Assembly: GCF_005938105.1 (NCBI RefSeq)
Contig: NZ_VCPE01000006.1
Span: 62,001 to 126,000 of the forward strand
DNA: 64,000 bases
Reading direction: 5' to 3'
Source: Brucella haematophila
GTDB taxonomy: Bacteria > Pseudomonadota > Alphaproteobacteria > Rhizobiales > Rhizobiaceae
A model generated the notes under the pieces. The model did no database searches. It saw only the letters and a program-made list of their open reading frames with translations, and was not told the DNA's origin. Both the position numbers and the translations under genes were made by a program. This document shows positions 54,479 through 63,860 of the stretch, in pieces. Each line of letters starts with the position of its first letter. The first letter of the stretch is position 1.

Positions 54479-55450
54479 TCAATCTCTCAACAAGGCATCG
54501 CCCCAGTCGGCACGGCGCGCCCAGCGGAACAGGTCCCCGTCGCGCTTGGTCAGCAGGCGTTCTTCCGCGCTGCCGTCATCCTTGCAGAGTTTAACCGAAA
54601 CTTTGCCGCCGCCAACTCTCGTCGGGGCAACGACCCGCGCTTCAACGGCATCGGACGGTTCACGCACGGCGGCGAGATAGATAAACTTCTCATCCTCCCA
54701 CGGCACTTCCGCATCCTTGGTCATGCGGTGAATGCGCGAACGGGCAACGCGGCGCGAGAAATGGCACCAGTCCGGTGCGACCAGCGGGCAGTCCAGCTGA
54801 TGCGGGCAAGGCGCGGCAATCGTTGCACCCAGCCCGATCAGCGCCGTGCGTGCATCTAGAATGCGCTGCCAGCCCGCAGGCGTGCCCGGCTCGACAATCA
54901 CGAACATCTGCCGCGCGGACGCCCAAAGCTGCGCAACCAGCTTGCGCCGGTCATCAGGGGCCAGTTCATCCAGCACATAGGCAATGGTGACGAGATCGGC
55001 TTGCGGAAAATCGAGCTTTTCCTTCACCACATCACCGGCGCGCCAGTCGAGCGATGCCAGACCGCTCTGTGTGGCCAGACTGCTACCCACGGCGCGGATG
55101 GCCGGGCTTGCTTCGATCATCGTGGCGTTTTCAAGCGATGGCCAGCATCCACGGGCTGCCCAAAGCGCTGTACCTGGCCCAGCGCCAACATCCAGCATCG
55201 ATTGCGGCGCGAAATCCGGGCAAACTTCCGCAGCACTGTCGAGGCTTGCGCGGACTGCCGCATAAGTGGCAGGCAACCGCGCCGCAAGATAGGCTTTCGC
55301 GGCCAGATCGTCGGAAATATGCAGGCGACCGTCCCGCGTCTCGGCGCGATAGCGGCGCGACAGAAGATCGGAGGCGCGCTTGAGATCGGCCAATGCCACG
55401 CCCTCAAGCGCGGCATCCACCGCCTGTCGCAAAATCGGAGGCAGTTCCAT
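54479..55450 (-). CDS. Rsm22 family small-ribosomal-subunit methyltransferase-like protein
   Basis: A 323-residue protein. The SAM-binding motif is SMLDVGAGPGTALWAA, followed by YVLDELAP. The signature Cys cluster is PCPHQLDCPLVAPDWCHFS, which in mitochondrial METTL17/Rsm22 binds an iron-sulfur cluster needed for ribosome assembly. It acts in the cytoplasm, probably on the small ribosomal subunit. Six bases after the DUF2333 gene. Confidence 0.9.
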   Translation of the reverse strand: MELPPILRQAVDAALEGVALADLKRASDLLSRRYRAETRDGRLHISDDLAAKAYLAARLPATYAAVRASLDSAAEVCPDFAPQSMLDVGAGPGTALWAARGCWPSLENATMIEASPAIRAVGSSLATQSGLASLDWRAGDVVKEKLDFPQADLVTIAYVLDELAPDDRRKLVAQLWASARQMFVIVEPGTPAGWQRILDARTALIGLGATIAAPCPHQLDCPLVAPDWCHFSRRVARSRIHRMTKDAEVPWEDEKFIYLAAVREPSDAVEARVVAPTRVGGGKVSVKLCKDDGSAEERLLTKRDGDLFRWARRADWGDALLRD

Positions 55451-55456
55451 TGCCCG

Positions 55457-56689
55457 TCAGCGCTCCAGAACCTGCTTCACGTCGACCAGATTGGAACGGA
55501 CGCGCAGGATATAGAAGCCCATCGTGGTCAGATGCGACGGTGTAAACCACGCATCCGGGCTGCCGTTGGAAACGATGAAAGGCTGCATGTCGAGCGCCGA
55601 GCGCATCTGCTTTTCCATCTCGTCCCACACGCCGTCGAGGTGCTTTTCAGCCAGCACGCCGCGGAAATCGGAATGCGCCGAGCGGAGCAGGCCGTAATAG
55701 GCGTAGAGCTGACCATAGGCGAACCAGAAGCGGTCATCCGCACGGGTATCGAACCAGCCATTATGATAGTTTTCCGCGCGGTCCTTGAGGATCGCCGAGG
55801 TGGAACCCAGATCGCTGGCGATACGGTCGACAAACTGGATCAGATTGTCGGCGCGGGCATCAAACGTGGCCTGACAGTTTTCAAGGCGCGTATTGAACGA
55901 ACGCAGATCCTTGATTGCCGAACGATAATAGCTTGGCGTCGGGGTCTTCGGACCGAACGGGCTCAGACCGAAATACCAGGAATCCTCGGCAAACTGCAAA
56001 TTGCCACGCGCCTTTTGCAGATCGCCATCGATCTGCGATGTGCCGCGCAGACGGCCGATATTGTCCACCAGTTCAATCGCCGTACGACGCACGGCGGCAT
56101 TGATACCACGCTGGAACGAGGCCTTGTTGTCGAGGAACGGCGTGCGATCCCAGTCGAGACCGAAGAAACCGGCCTTGTAGAGCAGCATGGAGGAAATCCA
56201 CGCATTCTGGTTCACATTGAAATCGGTGAGGTCTGCGGCAACCTCGGCAATCGCCGAACGCGAGCACTTGCGCGCCGTTGACGGAATTTGTGCCGCCTGA
56301 ACCGGCTGTTCAGTTTGCGGCGTTTCGGAAGACGGCTGGTCATTGCCCGATCCGGTCGCGGTCCCGGTGGATGGTGCCGGTTCCGGGGCTTGTGCTGGCG
56401 CGGCGGGTGCGGACTGCGAACTTAATTCCTCGCCGGGCGTCTTGGCGGTCTGATAGCTATACTTTGCCGGATAGTCCGGATCGAAATTGGTCCAGACCTG
56501 AGTCTGCCAGATAAAATAGATATAGAGCGCGGCGAGACCGACCACGACGACGCCAATTATGGCTTTCCACAATATTCCGAACTTAAGATAAAGCCGCCAC
56601 AAAGCGGCCAGCGGAATGGCTATCAGCCGGGCCAGACCCGCAATCATACGACCTAGGAAGGAGAAAACGGCCCGCACTGCATTCCACAC
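55457..56689 (-). CDS. DUF2333 family membrane-anchored protein
   Basis: A 410-residue protein. An N-terminal cytoplasmic amphipathic part and a membrane helix (about 40-62, IIGVVVVGLAALYIYFIW) are followed by a Pro/Ala/Thr-rich linker (about 85-135) and a mostly helical periplasmic domain (DUF2333) to the end. Function unknown. The start is GTG at 56689 with AAGGA nine bases upstream; no ATG is in frame before it. Confidence 0.85.
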   Translation of the reverse strand: MWNAVRAVFSFLGRMIAGLARLIAIPLAALWRLYLKFGILWKAIIGVVVVGLAALYIYFIWQTQVWTNFDPDYPAKYSYQTAKTPGEELSSQSAPAAPAQAPEPAPSTGTATGSGNDQPSSETPQTEQPVQAAQIPSTARKCSRSAIAEVAADLTDFNVNQNAWISSMLLYKAGFFGLDWDRTPFLDNKASFQRGINAAVRRTAIELVDNIGRLRGTSQIDGDLQKARGNLQFAEDSWYFGLSPFGPKTPTPSYYRSAIKDLRSFNTRLENCQATFDARADNLIQFVDRIASDLGSTSAILKDRAENYHNGWFDTRADDRFWFAYGQLYAYYGLLRSAHSDFRGVLAEKHLDGVWDEMEKQMRSALDMQPFIVSNGSPDAWFTPSHLTTMGFYILRVRSNLVDVKQVLER

Positions 56690-57110
56690 TATCGATCATC
56701 CTTCATTTGGCCCGCAATTCCGGGGCTTCGAACCATTTTCGCTCACGCGCCGATCCATCCGCAAAGAACGTCGTTTCCCGAAAAGGCGTGAGCAAGAAAC
56801 GTTGTTCCCTTTCAAATAGAGTGCGCTTGTCTTTTCGACAACCGGGATCGCTCATCCAACTGATTTTATCCGGCATTTTGGCGTGGCAGGGTTGAAACCG
56901 GGGGGCCGATCCGTAACATGGCGCAACTTCGAGCCGTTCCAGAAAAAGTGCGGGATATTTTTCATTCTCATCACGACAAAAGAGACAGACGTCGCAATCG
57001 AGAATATTTTCGCCGCTGTGGTACTTGAACGGCGCAATCTTTGGTGTTTGCTAAAGCCGGAACCGGAAAAATAAGCAAACCGTCAAAACGGCCCGGAAAT
57101 GGAGAGAACA
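56690..57110. other. 421-base divergent region upstream of choX
   Basis: It lies between the DUF2333 gene (minus) and choX (plus) and must hold both promoters. An imperfect inverted repeat GAACGTCGTTTC (56766-56777) and GAAACGTTGTTC (56796-56807), two mismatches, could be a regulator site. No convincing coding frame is seen. Confidence 0.5.
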
Positions 57111-58067
57111 ATGAAACTGACCTATACGCTTGCCTTTGCTGCGCTTGCCACGGGAACGGCAATGCTTGCAGCACCCGGCGCCAGCTTTGCGGAAGAACCG
57201 AAAAGCTGCTCGACGGTGCGCTTCTCCGATGTCGGCTGGACCGACATCACGTCGACAACTGCGGTTGCGACCGAAATTCTCAAAGGCCTCGGCTACAAGA
57301 CCGATATCAAGGTTCTTTCCGTGCCGGTGACCTATGCGTCGCTGAGCAAGAAGGACATTGATGTCTTCCTCGGCTACTGGAACCCTTCCATGAGCGCCGA
57401 TCTCAAGCCTTATCTGGATGACAAGAGCGTCGAGACGCTGCGCACCAATCTGACCGGCGCGAAATACACGCTTGCCGTGCCGACATATGCCGCCAATGAA
57501 GGCCTCAAGGACTTCAAAGATATTGCAACCTTCAAGGACAAGCTCGGCGGCAAGATTTACGGCATCGAGCCGGGCAATGACGGCAATCGTCTGATCCTCG
57601 ACATGATCAACAAGGACGCCTTCGGCCTGAAGTCGTTCGAACTGGCGGAATCCTCCGAACAGGGCATGCTTGCGCAGGTCGCGCGCGCCGTCAAAAGCAA
57701 GGAGCCGATCGTGTTCCTTGCCTGGGAACCACATCCGATGAACAAGCGCTTCGAGATCACCTATCTCACCGGCGGCGATGACTTCTTCGGCCCGAATCTC
57801 GGCGGCGCCAAGGTCGAGACCAATGTGCGCAAGGGCTACACGCAGGAATGCCCGAATGTTGGCAAGTTCCTGACCAATCTTGAATTCAACCTCGATCTCG
57901 AAAACGAGATCATGGGCAAGATTCTCGATGACGGTCAGGAGCCTGCAAAGGCGGCAACCGACTGGCTCAAGGCAAATCCGGCTGTGCTCGACACGTGGCT
58001 CGCCGGCGTGACGACCGTTGACGGCAAGGAAGGTCTGCCTGCTGTCAAATCGGCCCTCGGCCTCTGA
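57111..58067 (+). CDS. choX: Choline ABC transporter substrate-binding protein
   Basis: A 318-residue periplasmic protein with a signal peptide (cleavage after GASFA, residue 27). The aromatic box of choline-binding ChoX is recognisable: DVGWTD, FLGYWNPS, PTYAANEG and LAWEPHPMN supply the Trp/Tyr residues. The ATG at 57111 with GGAGAG is preferred over an ATG four codons earlier. Delivers choline to ChoWV for glycine-betaine synthesis or catabolism. Confidence 0.95.
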   Translation: MKLTYTLAFAALATGTAMLAAPGASFAEEPKSCSTVRFSDVGWTDITSTTAVATEILKGLGYKTDIKVLSVPVTYASLSKKDIDVFLGYWNPSMSADLKPYLDDKSVETLRTNLTGAKYTLAVPTYAANEGLKDFKDIATFKDKLGGKIYGIEPGNDGNRLILDMINKDAFGLKSFELAESSEQGMLAQVARAVKSKEPIVFLAWEPHPMNKRFEITYLTGGDDFFGPNLGGAKVETNVRKGYTQECPNVGKFLTNLEFNLDLENEIMGKILDDGQEPAKAATDWLKANPAVLDTWLAGVTTVDGKEGLPAVKSALGL

Positions 58068-58082
58068 CGCGCAGCACTCGCA

Positions 58083-58104
58083 GGCCGCGGCTAAACCCGC
58101 GGCC
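58083..58104 (+). other. Stem-loop between choX and choW
   Basis: GGCCGCGG pairs perfectly with CCGCGGCC around CTAAAC. It lacks a T-run, so it probably protects the choX end of a processed operon mRNA rather than terminating all transcription. Confidence 0.65.
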
Positions 58105-58163
58105 TCGTTATTTGCGGGTAGCCGTATCCTTTCCATCAAAAAACGCAGCAGGAGACTTCATCG

Positions 58164-59000
58164 TTGAACTGGCTGACGGACTATAAAATCCCGGTTGGAC
58201 CGACTGCAAAAACGGTCGTGGACTGGCTGACGAACAATATGGGCGGCTTTTTCGATCTGCTGGCAGCAGTCATGCAAAGCATGATCGACGCCCTGCTCTT
58301 CGTCCTGAAACTGCCCCATCCCCTGCTCCTGATCGCCATATTCGCGGTGATTGCCTGGTTTATCCAGCGGCGCATTTCTGTGGTCGTTCTGACGGTCCTG
58401 GGCTTTCTGTTCATTCTCAATCAGGGTTACTGGGACCGGACGCTGGAAACGCTGACGCTGGTGCTTTCATCCTGCGTTCTCTGCATGGCCATCGGCGTTC
58501 CGCTCGGCATTGCCGCAGCCCATCGCCCCACCCTTTATGCCGCCATGCGCCCCGTGCTCGATTTGATGCAGACGCTGCCAACCTTCGTCTATCTGATCCC
58601 GGCCATTGTATTCTTCGGCATCGGCATGGTGCCCGGCCTGCTTGCCACGGCCATTTTCGTTCTGCCCGCGCCGGTGCGCCTGACGCATCTTGGCGTTTCA
58701 TCCACCCCCTCCTCGCTGATCGAGGCAGGTGAAGCCTTCGGCGCTTCGCGATCCCAGCTTCTCTGGAAGATCGAACTGCCCTATGCCATGCCGCAAATTC
58801 TGGCGGGCCTGACCCAGACGATCATGCTGTCGCTTTCGATGGTGGTCATCGCGGCCCTTGTCGGTGCCGACGGCCTTGGCGTTCCAGTCGTTCGCGCGCT
58901 GAACTCCGTCAACACCGCGCTCGGCTTCGAGGCAGGCCTTGTCATCGTCGTGGTCGCCATCGTGCTCGACCGCATCTTCCGCGCTGGCAGGGAAAAATAG
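58164..59000 (+). CDS. choW: Choline ABC transporter permease
   Basis: A 278-residue inner-membrane protein of the ProW/OpuAB type with about six hydrophobic segments. The ABC-coupling EAA loop is EAGEAFGASRSQLLWKIELP. The start is TTG at 58164 with GGAG ten bases upstream. The stop TAG abuts a repeat B copy in the gap to choV. Confidence 0.93.
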   Translation: MNWLTDYKIPVGPTAKTVVDWLTNNMGGFFDLLAAVMQSMIDALLFVLKLPHPLLLIAIFAVIAWFIQRRISVVVLTVLGFLFILNQGYWDRTLETLTLVLSSCVLCMAIGVPLGIAAAHRPTLYAAMRPVLDLMQTLPTFVYLIPAIVFFGIGMVPGLLATAIFVLPAPVRLTHLGVSSTPSSLIEAGEAFGASRSQLLWKIELPYAMPQILAGLTQTIMLSLSMVVIAALVGADGLGVPVVRALNSVNTALGFEAGLVIVVVAIVLDRIFRAGREK

Positions 59001-59046
59001 CATGACCCCGAAAAGTGGGAACCGGTTTTCGGTTCGAATCATGCTC
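58999..59046. repeat. Repeat family B, copy 3, between choW and choV
   Basis: It runs AGCATGACCCCGAAAAGTGG, then AACCGGTTTTCGGTTCGAATC, to ATGCTC. It starts within the choW stop codon and ends 11 bases before the choV ribosome binding site, so it is transcribed within the operon. Confidence 0.85.
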
Positions 59047-59069
59047 AAACAAAAGTCAGGAGATTGCGG

Positions 59070-60116
59070 ATGACCATTATCGCACTCGAAGACGTCTGCA
59101 TCATTTTCGGCAAGAACACGGACAATGCGCTGGCGCTGGCCGATGGCGGCGCAACGCGATCCAAGATTCAGGCCGAAACCGGTCATGTGCTTGGCGTCCA
59201 TAATTGCACGCTCGACATTGAAGAAGGCGAAATCCTTGTTCTGATGGGCCTGTCCGGTTCCGGCAAGTCCACGCTGTTGCGCGCCATCAACCGGCTCAAC
59301 CCGATCTCGCGCGGTCGCGTCACGGTGCAGGACGGCGACCGTGGCATCGATGTCGGCAAAGCGGATCGCAACACGCTTCGCCATTTGCGCACCGAACTCG
59401 TTTCGATGGTGTTCCAGCAATTTGGTCTGCTGCCGTGGCGCACCGTCGAGGAGAATGTGGCCTTCGGGCTGGAAATCTCCGGCATGGGCAAGGAAGAACG
59501 CATCAACAAGGCCCGCCAGCAGCTTGAACTGGTCGGCCTTCAGGACTGGGCCAAGCGCAAGGTCGGCGAACTCTCCGGCGGTATGCAGCAGCGTGTCGGC
59601 CTCGCCCGCGCCTTTGCCACCGGCGCGCCAATCCTGCTGATGGACGAGCCGTTCTCGGCATTGGATCCTCTGATCCGCACAAGGTTGCAGGACGAACTTC
59701 TGGCCTTCCAGTCGCGACTGAAGAAAACCATCGTTTTTGTGAGCCACGATCTCGATGAAGCCATGAAAATCGGCAATCGCATCGCGATCATGGAAGGCGG
59801 ACGCATCGTGCAATGCGGAACGCCGCAGCAAATCCTGTTGCAGCCCGCCGATCAGTATGTCGCCGATTTCGTCGCGCATATGAACCCGCTCGGCGTGCTG
59901 CGCGCAGGCGATATCATGACGCCGTTCGACCGTAACGCCGCCCCGCGCCCCTTTGCGGCAACGGCACGCCGTGAAACGCTGGTGCGTGAACTGATGAATG
60001 CCGTTGCCGACAGTAACGGCGATGTCGGCATTGTCGAGAATGGAAACATCGTCGGCAAGGTTGCGGCAGACGATATCGTCCGGGCACTCGCCTGGCACCA
60101 GCAACGCGCTGGGTAA
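59070..60116 (+). CDS. choV: Choline ABC transporter ATP-binding protein
   Basis: A 348-residue ATPase. Walker A is GLSGSGKST, the Q-loop VFQQFGLLPWRTVEENVAFGLE is typical of ProV, the signature is LSGGMQQRVGLARA, and Walker B is ILLMDEPFSALD. After the ABC domain (to about 270) comes a short C-terminal part with one CBS-like region. AGGAG precedes the ATG. Last gene of choXWV. Confidence 0.95.
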   Translation: MTIIALEDVCIIFGKNTDNALALADGGATRSKIQAETGHVLGVHNCTLDIEEGEILVLMGLSGSGKSTLLRAINRLNPISRGRVTVQDGDRGIDVGKADRNTLRHLRTELVSMVFQQFGLLPWRTVEENVAFGLEISGMGKEERINKARQQLELVGLQDWAKRKVGELSGGMQQRVGLARAFATGAPILLMDEPFSALDPLIRTRLQDELLAFQSRLKKTIVFVSHDLDEAMKIGNRIAIMEGGRIVQCGTPQQILLQPADQYVADFVAHMNPLGVLRAGDIMTPFDRNAAPRPFAATARRETLVRELMNAVADSNGDVGIVENGNIVGKVAADDIVRALAWHQQRAG

Positions 60117-60121
60117 AAGAC

Positions 60122-60151
60122 AAAAACGCCGCCTCAAAAAGGCGGCGTTTT
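60122..60151. terminator. Bidirectional terminator between choV and dppF-like gene
   Basis: AAAACGCCGCC pairs with GGCGGCGTTTT around TCAAAAA, giving T-tracts on both strands for the two convergent operons. Confidence 0.9.
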
Positions 60152-60175
60152 CAATTCTGGATTGGCAGTCGCCCG

Positions 60176-61024
60176 TTAAGCCTGCGCAGCCTGTCTGGCA
60201 GCGGCACGTGCTTCAACACGGGCGCGGATAGCATCGACATCCGCACGCGGCGTCGCGGCAAACAGCTTTTTCGTATAATCGTGCTGCGGATTGTTGAACA
60301 CGTCGTCACGCGACCCGTATTCAACCACCTCACCGAAATACATCACCATCACCTCATCGGCGATATAGCGCACCACCGAAAGGTCGTGGCTGATGAAGAC
60401 ATAGGTCAGGCCGAACTCTTCCTGCAAGTCGGACAACAGGTTGAGAACCTGCGCCTGTACCGACAGATCGAGTGCGGACACCGGCTCGTCGAGAATCAGC
60501 AGCTTCGGATTGAGCATCAGCGCGCGCGCAATGGCGATACGCTGGCGCTGACCGCCGGAGAACATATGCGGATAACGGTTGAAGTGCTCGCGACCGAGAC
60601 CAACCTTCAACAGCATCTGCATTGCCTTGGCACGCCGCTCTTCAGCCGACATGTTCGTGTTCAGCAGCAGCGGCTCGGCCAGCACGTCGCCGATTTTCTG
60701 GCGCGGATTGAGCGAACCGTAAGGGTTCTGGAACACGATCTGCACCTTCTGGCGCATGTCAGCCGTCAGCCCGTCACGAGCAATGTTCACATCCTGGCCG
60801 CCGATCTTCAGATCGCCAGAGGTCTGTGGATCGATCATGGTCAGGATGCGGGCCAGCGTGGACTTGCCGCAACCGGATTCGCCGACGATTGCCAGCGTCT
60901 TGCCCTTTTCCAGCTTGAAGCTGACGCCCTTGACGGCGTGAACCACCTTTGGCTTGCCGAACAGGCCGCCGCCGACATGATAGTCGCGCTTGATATCGCG
61001 CGCTTCGAGAACGACCTCGCTCAT
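60176..61024 (-). CDS. Dipeptide/oligopeptide ABC transporter ATP-binding protein (DppF/OppF type)
   Basis: A 282-residue ATPase. Walker A is GESGCGKST, the family Q-loop is VFQNPYGSLNPRQKIGDVL, the signature is SGGQRQRIAIARAL, and Walker B is LLILDEPVSALD. The C-terminal oligopeptide-type extension (PQHDYTKKLFAATPR) is present. The start ATG overlaps the dppD-like stop (ATGA). Last gene of the operon before the shared terminator. Confidence 0.93.
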   Translation of the reverse strand: MSEVVLEARDIKRDYHVGGGLFGKPKVVHAVKGVSFKLEKGKTLAIVGESGCGKSTLARILTMIDPQTSGDLKIGGQDVNIARDGLTADMRQKVQIVFQNPYGSLNPRQKIGDVLAEPLLLNTNMSAEERRAKAMQMLLKVGLGREHFNRYPHMFSGGQRQRIAIARALMLNPKLLILDEPVSALDLSVQAQVLNLLSDLQEEFGLTYVFISHDLSVVRYIADEVMVMYFGEVVEYGSRDDVFNNPQHDYTKKLFAATPRADVDAIRARVEARAAARQAAQA

Positions 61025-61872
61025 CACGCTTCTCCTGCACTGCTATTGTCAAAGACGAAATCGGACACCGTCGGCAGACGGTCGCCGGTCGCATTCTCCG
61101 GCAAAGCCGACAGAAGCGCGCGCGTGTAAGGACTTTTCGGCGCGGAGAACAACGACAGCACGTCGGCGTCTTCCATCTTGTGGCCCTTATACTGCACGAT
61201 GACCCGATCCGCCGTTTCGGCGACGACACCCATATCGTGGGTGATCATGATCAGGCCCATGCCATGCTCCACCTGGAGCCGCATCAGGAGATCGAGGATC
61301 TGCTTCTGGATCGTCACGTCGAGAGCCGTGGTCGGCTCGTCAGCGATCAGAAGCTTCGGATTGCAGGCAATCGCGATAGCAATCATCACGCGCTGGCACT
61401 GGCCGCCCGACATCTGATGCGGGAAGCTGCCGAGACGTTCAGAAGCATCACGAATGCCGACCAGTTCGAGAAGCTCGATAGCGCGGGCACGGCTCGCCGA
61501 ACCGTTCATGCCCATATGCTGCCTGAGCGCTTCTTCAAGCTGGTAGCCGACCGTGAAGCACGGATTGAGACTTGCCACAGGCTCCTGAAAGATCATCGAA
61601 ATGTCGCGACCGATGATCTGGCGGCGTTCGGAACTGGAAAGCGTGCGCAAATCCTTGCCGTCAAACGACATTTTGTCTGCCGTCACGGTTGCGGTCTTGG
61701 GCAGAAGGCCCATCACCGCGAGCATGCCGACCGACTTGCCCGAACCGGACTCGCCGACGATAGCCAGAACTTCGCCCTTGTCGACCGTGATATCGATGCC
61801 ATCGACCGCCTTGAAAGGACCAGTCGAAGTATCGAACGAAACCGTAAGGTTCTTGATTTCAAGCAAAGCCAT
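61024..61872 (-). CDS. Dipeptide/oligopeptide ABC transporter ATP-binding protein (DppD/OppD type)
   Basis: A 282-residue ATPase. Walker A is [10 protein letters not shown]-loop [15 protein letters not shown], signature [12 protein letters not shown] (Cys in place of the usual Gln/Lys after GGQ), and Walker [13 protein letters not shown]. The C-terminus has the peptide-transporter extension ([15 protein letters not shown]). Fourth gene of an operon of five visible genes. Confidence 0.93.
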   Translation of the reverse strand: MALLEIKNLTVSFDTSTGPFKAVDGIDITVDKGEVLAIVGESGSGKSVGMLAVMGLLPKTATVTADKMSFDGKDLRTLSSSERRQIIGRDISMIFQEPVASLNPCFTVGYQLEEALRQHMGMNGSASRARAIELLELVGIRDASERLGSFPHQMSGGQCQRVMIAIAIACNPKLLIADEPTTALDVTIQKQILDLLMRLQVEHGMGLIMITHDMGVVAETADRVIVQYKGHKMEDADVLSLFSAPKSPYTRALLSALPENATGDRLPTVSDFVFDNSSAGEA

Positions 61873-61875
61873 CGA

Positions 61876-62784
61876 TCAGCTCCTCTTGAGTTTCGGGTCG
61901 AGCGCATCGCGCAGACCGTCGCCGATCAGATTGATGGCGAGAACAGTGATCAGGATTGCCAGACCCGGGAAGGTCACGATCCACCAGGCGCTGAGGATGA
62001 ACTCGCGCGCTTCGGCCAGCATGGTGCCCCATTCTGGCGTCGGCGGCTGTGCGCCCATGCCGAGGAAGCCCAGAGCCGCCACGTCGAGGATGGCGTTGGA
62101 AAACGACATCGTGGCCTGCACCACAAGCGGCGCGAGACAGTTGGGCAGAATGGTCTTGAACATCAGGCGCAGCCTGCTTGCACCGGCAAGCTTGGCCGCC
62201 GTCACATATTCGCGTTCCTTTTCCGCCATGACGGCGGCACGGGTCAGACGCGAAAAATGCGGCAGCAAAACAAGCGTGATGGCAAGCACGGCATTGATGA
62301 GGCCCGGTCCGAGAATTGCAACCAGAACCAGCGCCAGCAGCAGCGACGGGAAAGCCAGGATCACATCCATGATGCGCATGAAGACCGTATCGACACCGCC
62401 ACCGAAATAGCCGGTGATCAGGCCGATGGTAATGCCAAGGCACATCGAAATGATAACGATGACGAAGCCGACGAGCAGCGAATATTGCGCGCCATAGATC
62501 AGGCGGGACAGAATATCACGCCCGACCGCATCCGTTCCAAGCAGGAACTGGGTCGAACCACCGGTTTCCCAGAATGGCGGAACCTTCACGAATTCGCGGA
62601 ACTGTTCCGTTGGGTCGTGGGGCGCAATGAGCGGCGCCAGAAGCGCCACCAGAATGATTGCGATAAAGACGTAGAGACCGATAACCGCGCCGCGATTGAC
62701 GCTGAAATAGAACCAGAAGTCCTTCAGTGCACGCATCTTGCCGATGTCGTTTGCGGCTTCCGGCTGAATAGCTGAGTGTGTCAT
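61876..62784 (-). CDS. Dipeptide/oligopeptide ABC transporter permease (DppC/OppC type)
   Basis: A 302-residue inner-membrane permease. The N-terminal OppC_N segment (VNRGAVIGLYVFIAIILVALL) is followed by a TMD with FLLGTDAVGRDILSRLIYG and the EAA loop region REYVTAAKLAGASRLRLMF. Three bases separate it from the dppD-like gene. Confidence 0.93.
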   Translation of the reverse strand: MTHSAIQPEAANDIGKMRALKDFWFYFSVNRGAVIGLYVFIAIILVALLAPLIAPHDPTEQFREFVKVPPFWETGGSTQFLLGTDAVGRDILSRLIYGAQYSLLVGFVIVIISMCLGITIGLITGYFGGGVDTVFMRIMDVILAFPSLLLALVLVAILGPGLINAVLAITLVLLPHFSRLTRAAVMAEKEREYVTAAKLAGASRLRLMFKTILPNCLAPLVVQATMSFSNAILDVAALGFLGMGAQPPTPEWGTMLAEAREFILSAWWIVTFPGLAILITVLAINLIGDGLRDALDPKLKRS

Positions 62785-62791
62785 GATACCC

Positions 62792-63799
62792 TCACTTATG
62801 CCGGATACGCGGATTGATCAGGCCGTACAGCAGATCGACCACCAGATTGACCACCATGATGATGGCAGCAATCAACAGCAGACCGCTCTGCACGACCGGA
62901 TAATCGCGGCGGAAAATGGAATCGAGCATCCATTTACCGATGCCAGGCCAGGAGAAGATGGTCTCCGTCAGGATTGCACCGGCCATCAGCACGCCGACCT
63001 GCAAGCCGATCGTCGTGATAACGGGGATCATGGCGTTACGCAGCGCGTGAATACCCACGACGCGGCGGGTCGGCAGACCCTTGGCGCGGGCGGTGCGTAC
63101 ATAGTCCTCACCCAGCACTTCCAGCATTGCCGAACGTGTCTGACGCGCAATGACCGCAAGCGGAATGGTCGCGAGCACGATGGTCGGCAGGACGAGATGC
63201 GAAGCAGCCGATGCAAAAGCCCCCTTCTGCCCAGACAACAGACTGTCGATCAGCATGAAGCCTGTGACGGGGGGGAAGAAATACAGGAGCGAAATGCGGC
63301 CCGAAACCGGCGTCCACTGCAAGATGCCGGAGAAGAAGATGATGAGCAGAAGCGCCCACCAGAAAATCGGCATCGAGTAGCCAACCAGCGAAATGCCCAT
63401 AAGGCCCTGATCGAACCATGAACCGCGCTTGACCGCGGCGATGACGCCAGCGGGAATACCAAGGCAGATCGCCAGAATGATTGCGCAGATCGACAGCTCT
63501 ACGGTTGCCGGAAACAGCGCGAAAAACTCAACGAGAACGGGCTTCTTGGTCACCAGAGACTGACCGAAATCGCCGTGCAGCAGGTTCCAGACATAATCCA
63601 GATATTGCTGCCAGATGGGGCGGTCAAAGCCGAGCTGCGCCATCAGTTCAGCATGGCGTTCCGGGCTGACGCCGCGCTCGCCTGCCATCAGCAGGACGGG
63701 ATCGCCGGGCAGGACCCGGACGAAAGCGAAAGCAACGATCGTGATGCCGATAAAGGTCGGCACCAGATAGAGGAGTTTGTTTAATATAAAACGAAACAT
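62792..63799 (-). CDS. Dipeptide/oligopeptide ABC transporter permease (DppB/OppB type)
   Basis: A 335-residue permease with six hydrophobic segments. The N-terminus FILNKLLYLVPTFIGITIVAF and the loop FVRVLPGDPV are typical of DppB; the EAA loop region is EDYVRTARAKGLPTRRVVG. CGGAG lies six bases before the ATG at 63799, at the foot of a strong hairpin after the binding-protein gene. Confidence 0.94.
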   Translation of the reverse strand: MFRFILNKLLYLVPTFIGITIVAFAFVRVLPGDPVLLMAGERGVSPERHAELMAQLGFDRPIWQQYLDYVWNLLHGDFGQSLVTKKPVLVEFFALFPATVELSICAIILAICLGIPAGVIAAVKRGSWFDQGLMGISLVGYSMPIFWWALLLIIFFSGILQWTPVSGRISLLYFFPPVTGFMLIDSLLSGQKGAFASAASHLVLPTIVLATIPLAVIARQTRSAMLEVLGEDYVRTARAKGLPTRRVVGIHALRNAMIPVITTIGLQVGVLMAGAILTETIFSWPGIGKWMLDSIFRRDYPVVQSGLLLIAAIIMVVNLVVDLLYGLINPRIRHK

Positions 63800-63812
63800 A
63801 CAAAAACTCCGA

Positions 63813-63841
63813 CCGGGTGCGGAGGAACCCTCCACACCCGG
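63813..63841 (-). other. Stem-loop between binding-protein gene and dppB-like gene
   Basis: CCGGGTGCGGAG pairs with CTCCACACCCGG (one G-U on the minus strand) around a small loop. A T-run (gtttttgt) follows after a few bases and includes the dppB ribosome binding site. It probably works as partial terminator and 3' stabiliser for the binding-protein mRNA. Confidence 0.7.
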
Positions 63842-63860
63842 CCGCTGGTGTTGTTAGACT

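Noticed and set aside
59020-59046. GGTTCGAATC resembling a tRNA T-loop
   Set aside because: It lies within repeat B, with no acceptor or anticodon stems around it. No tRNA fits anywhere nearby.
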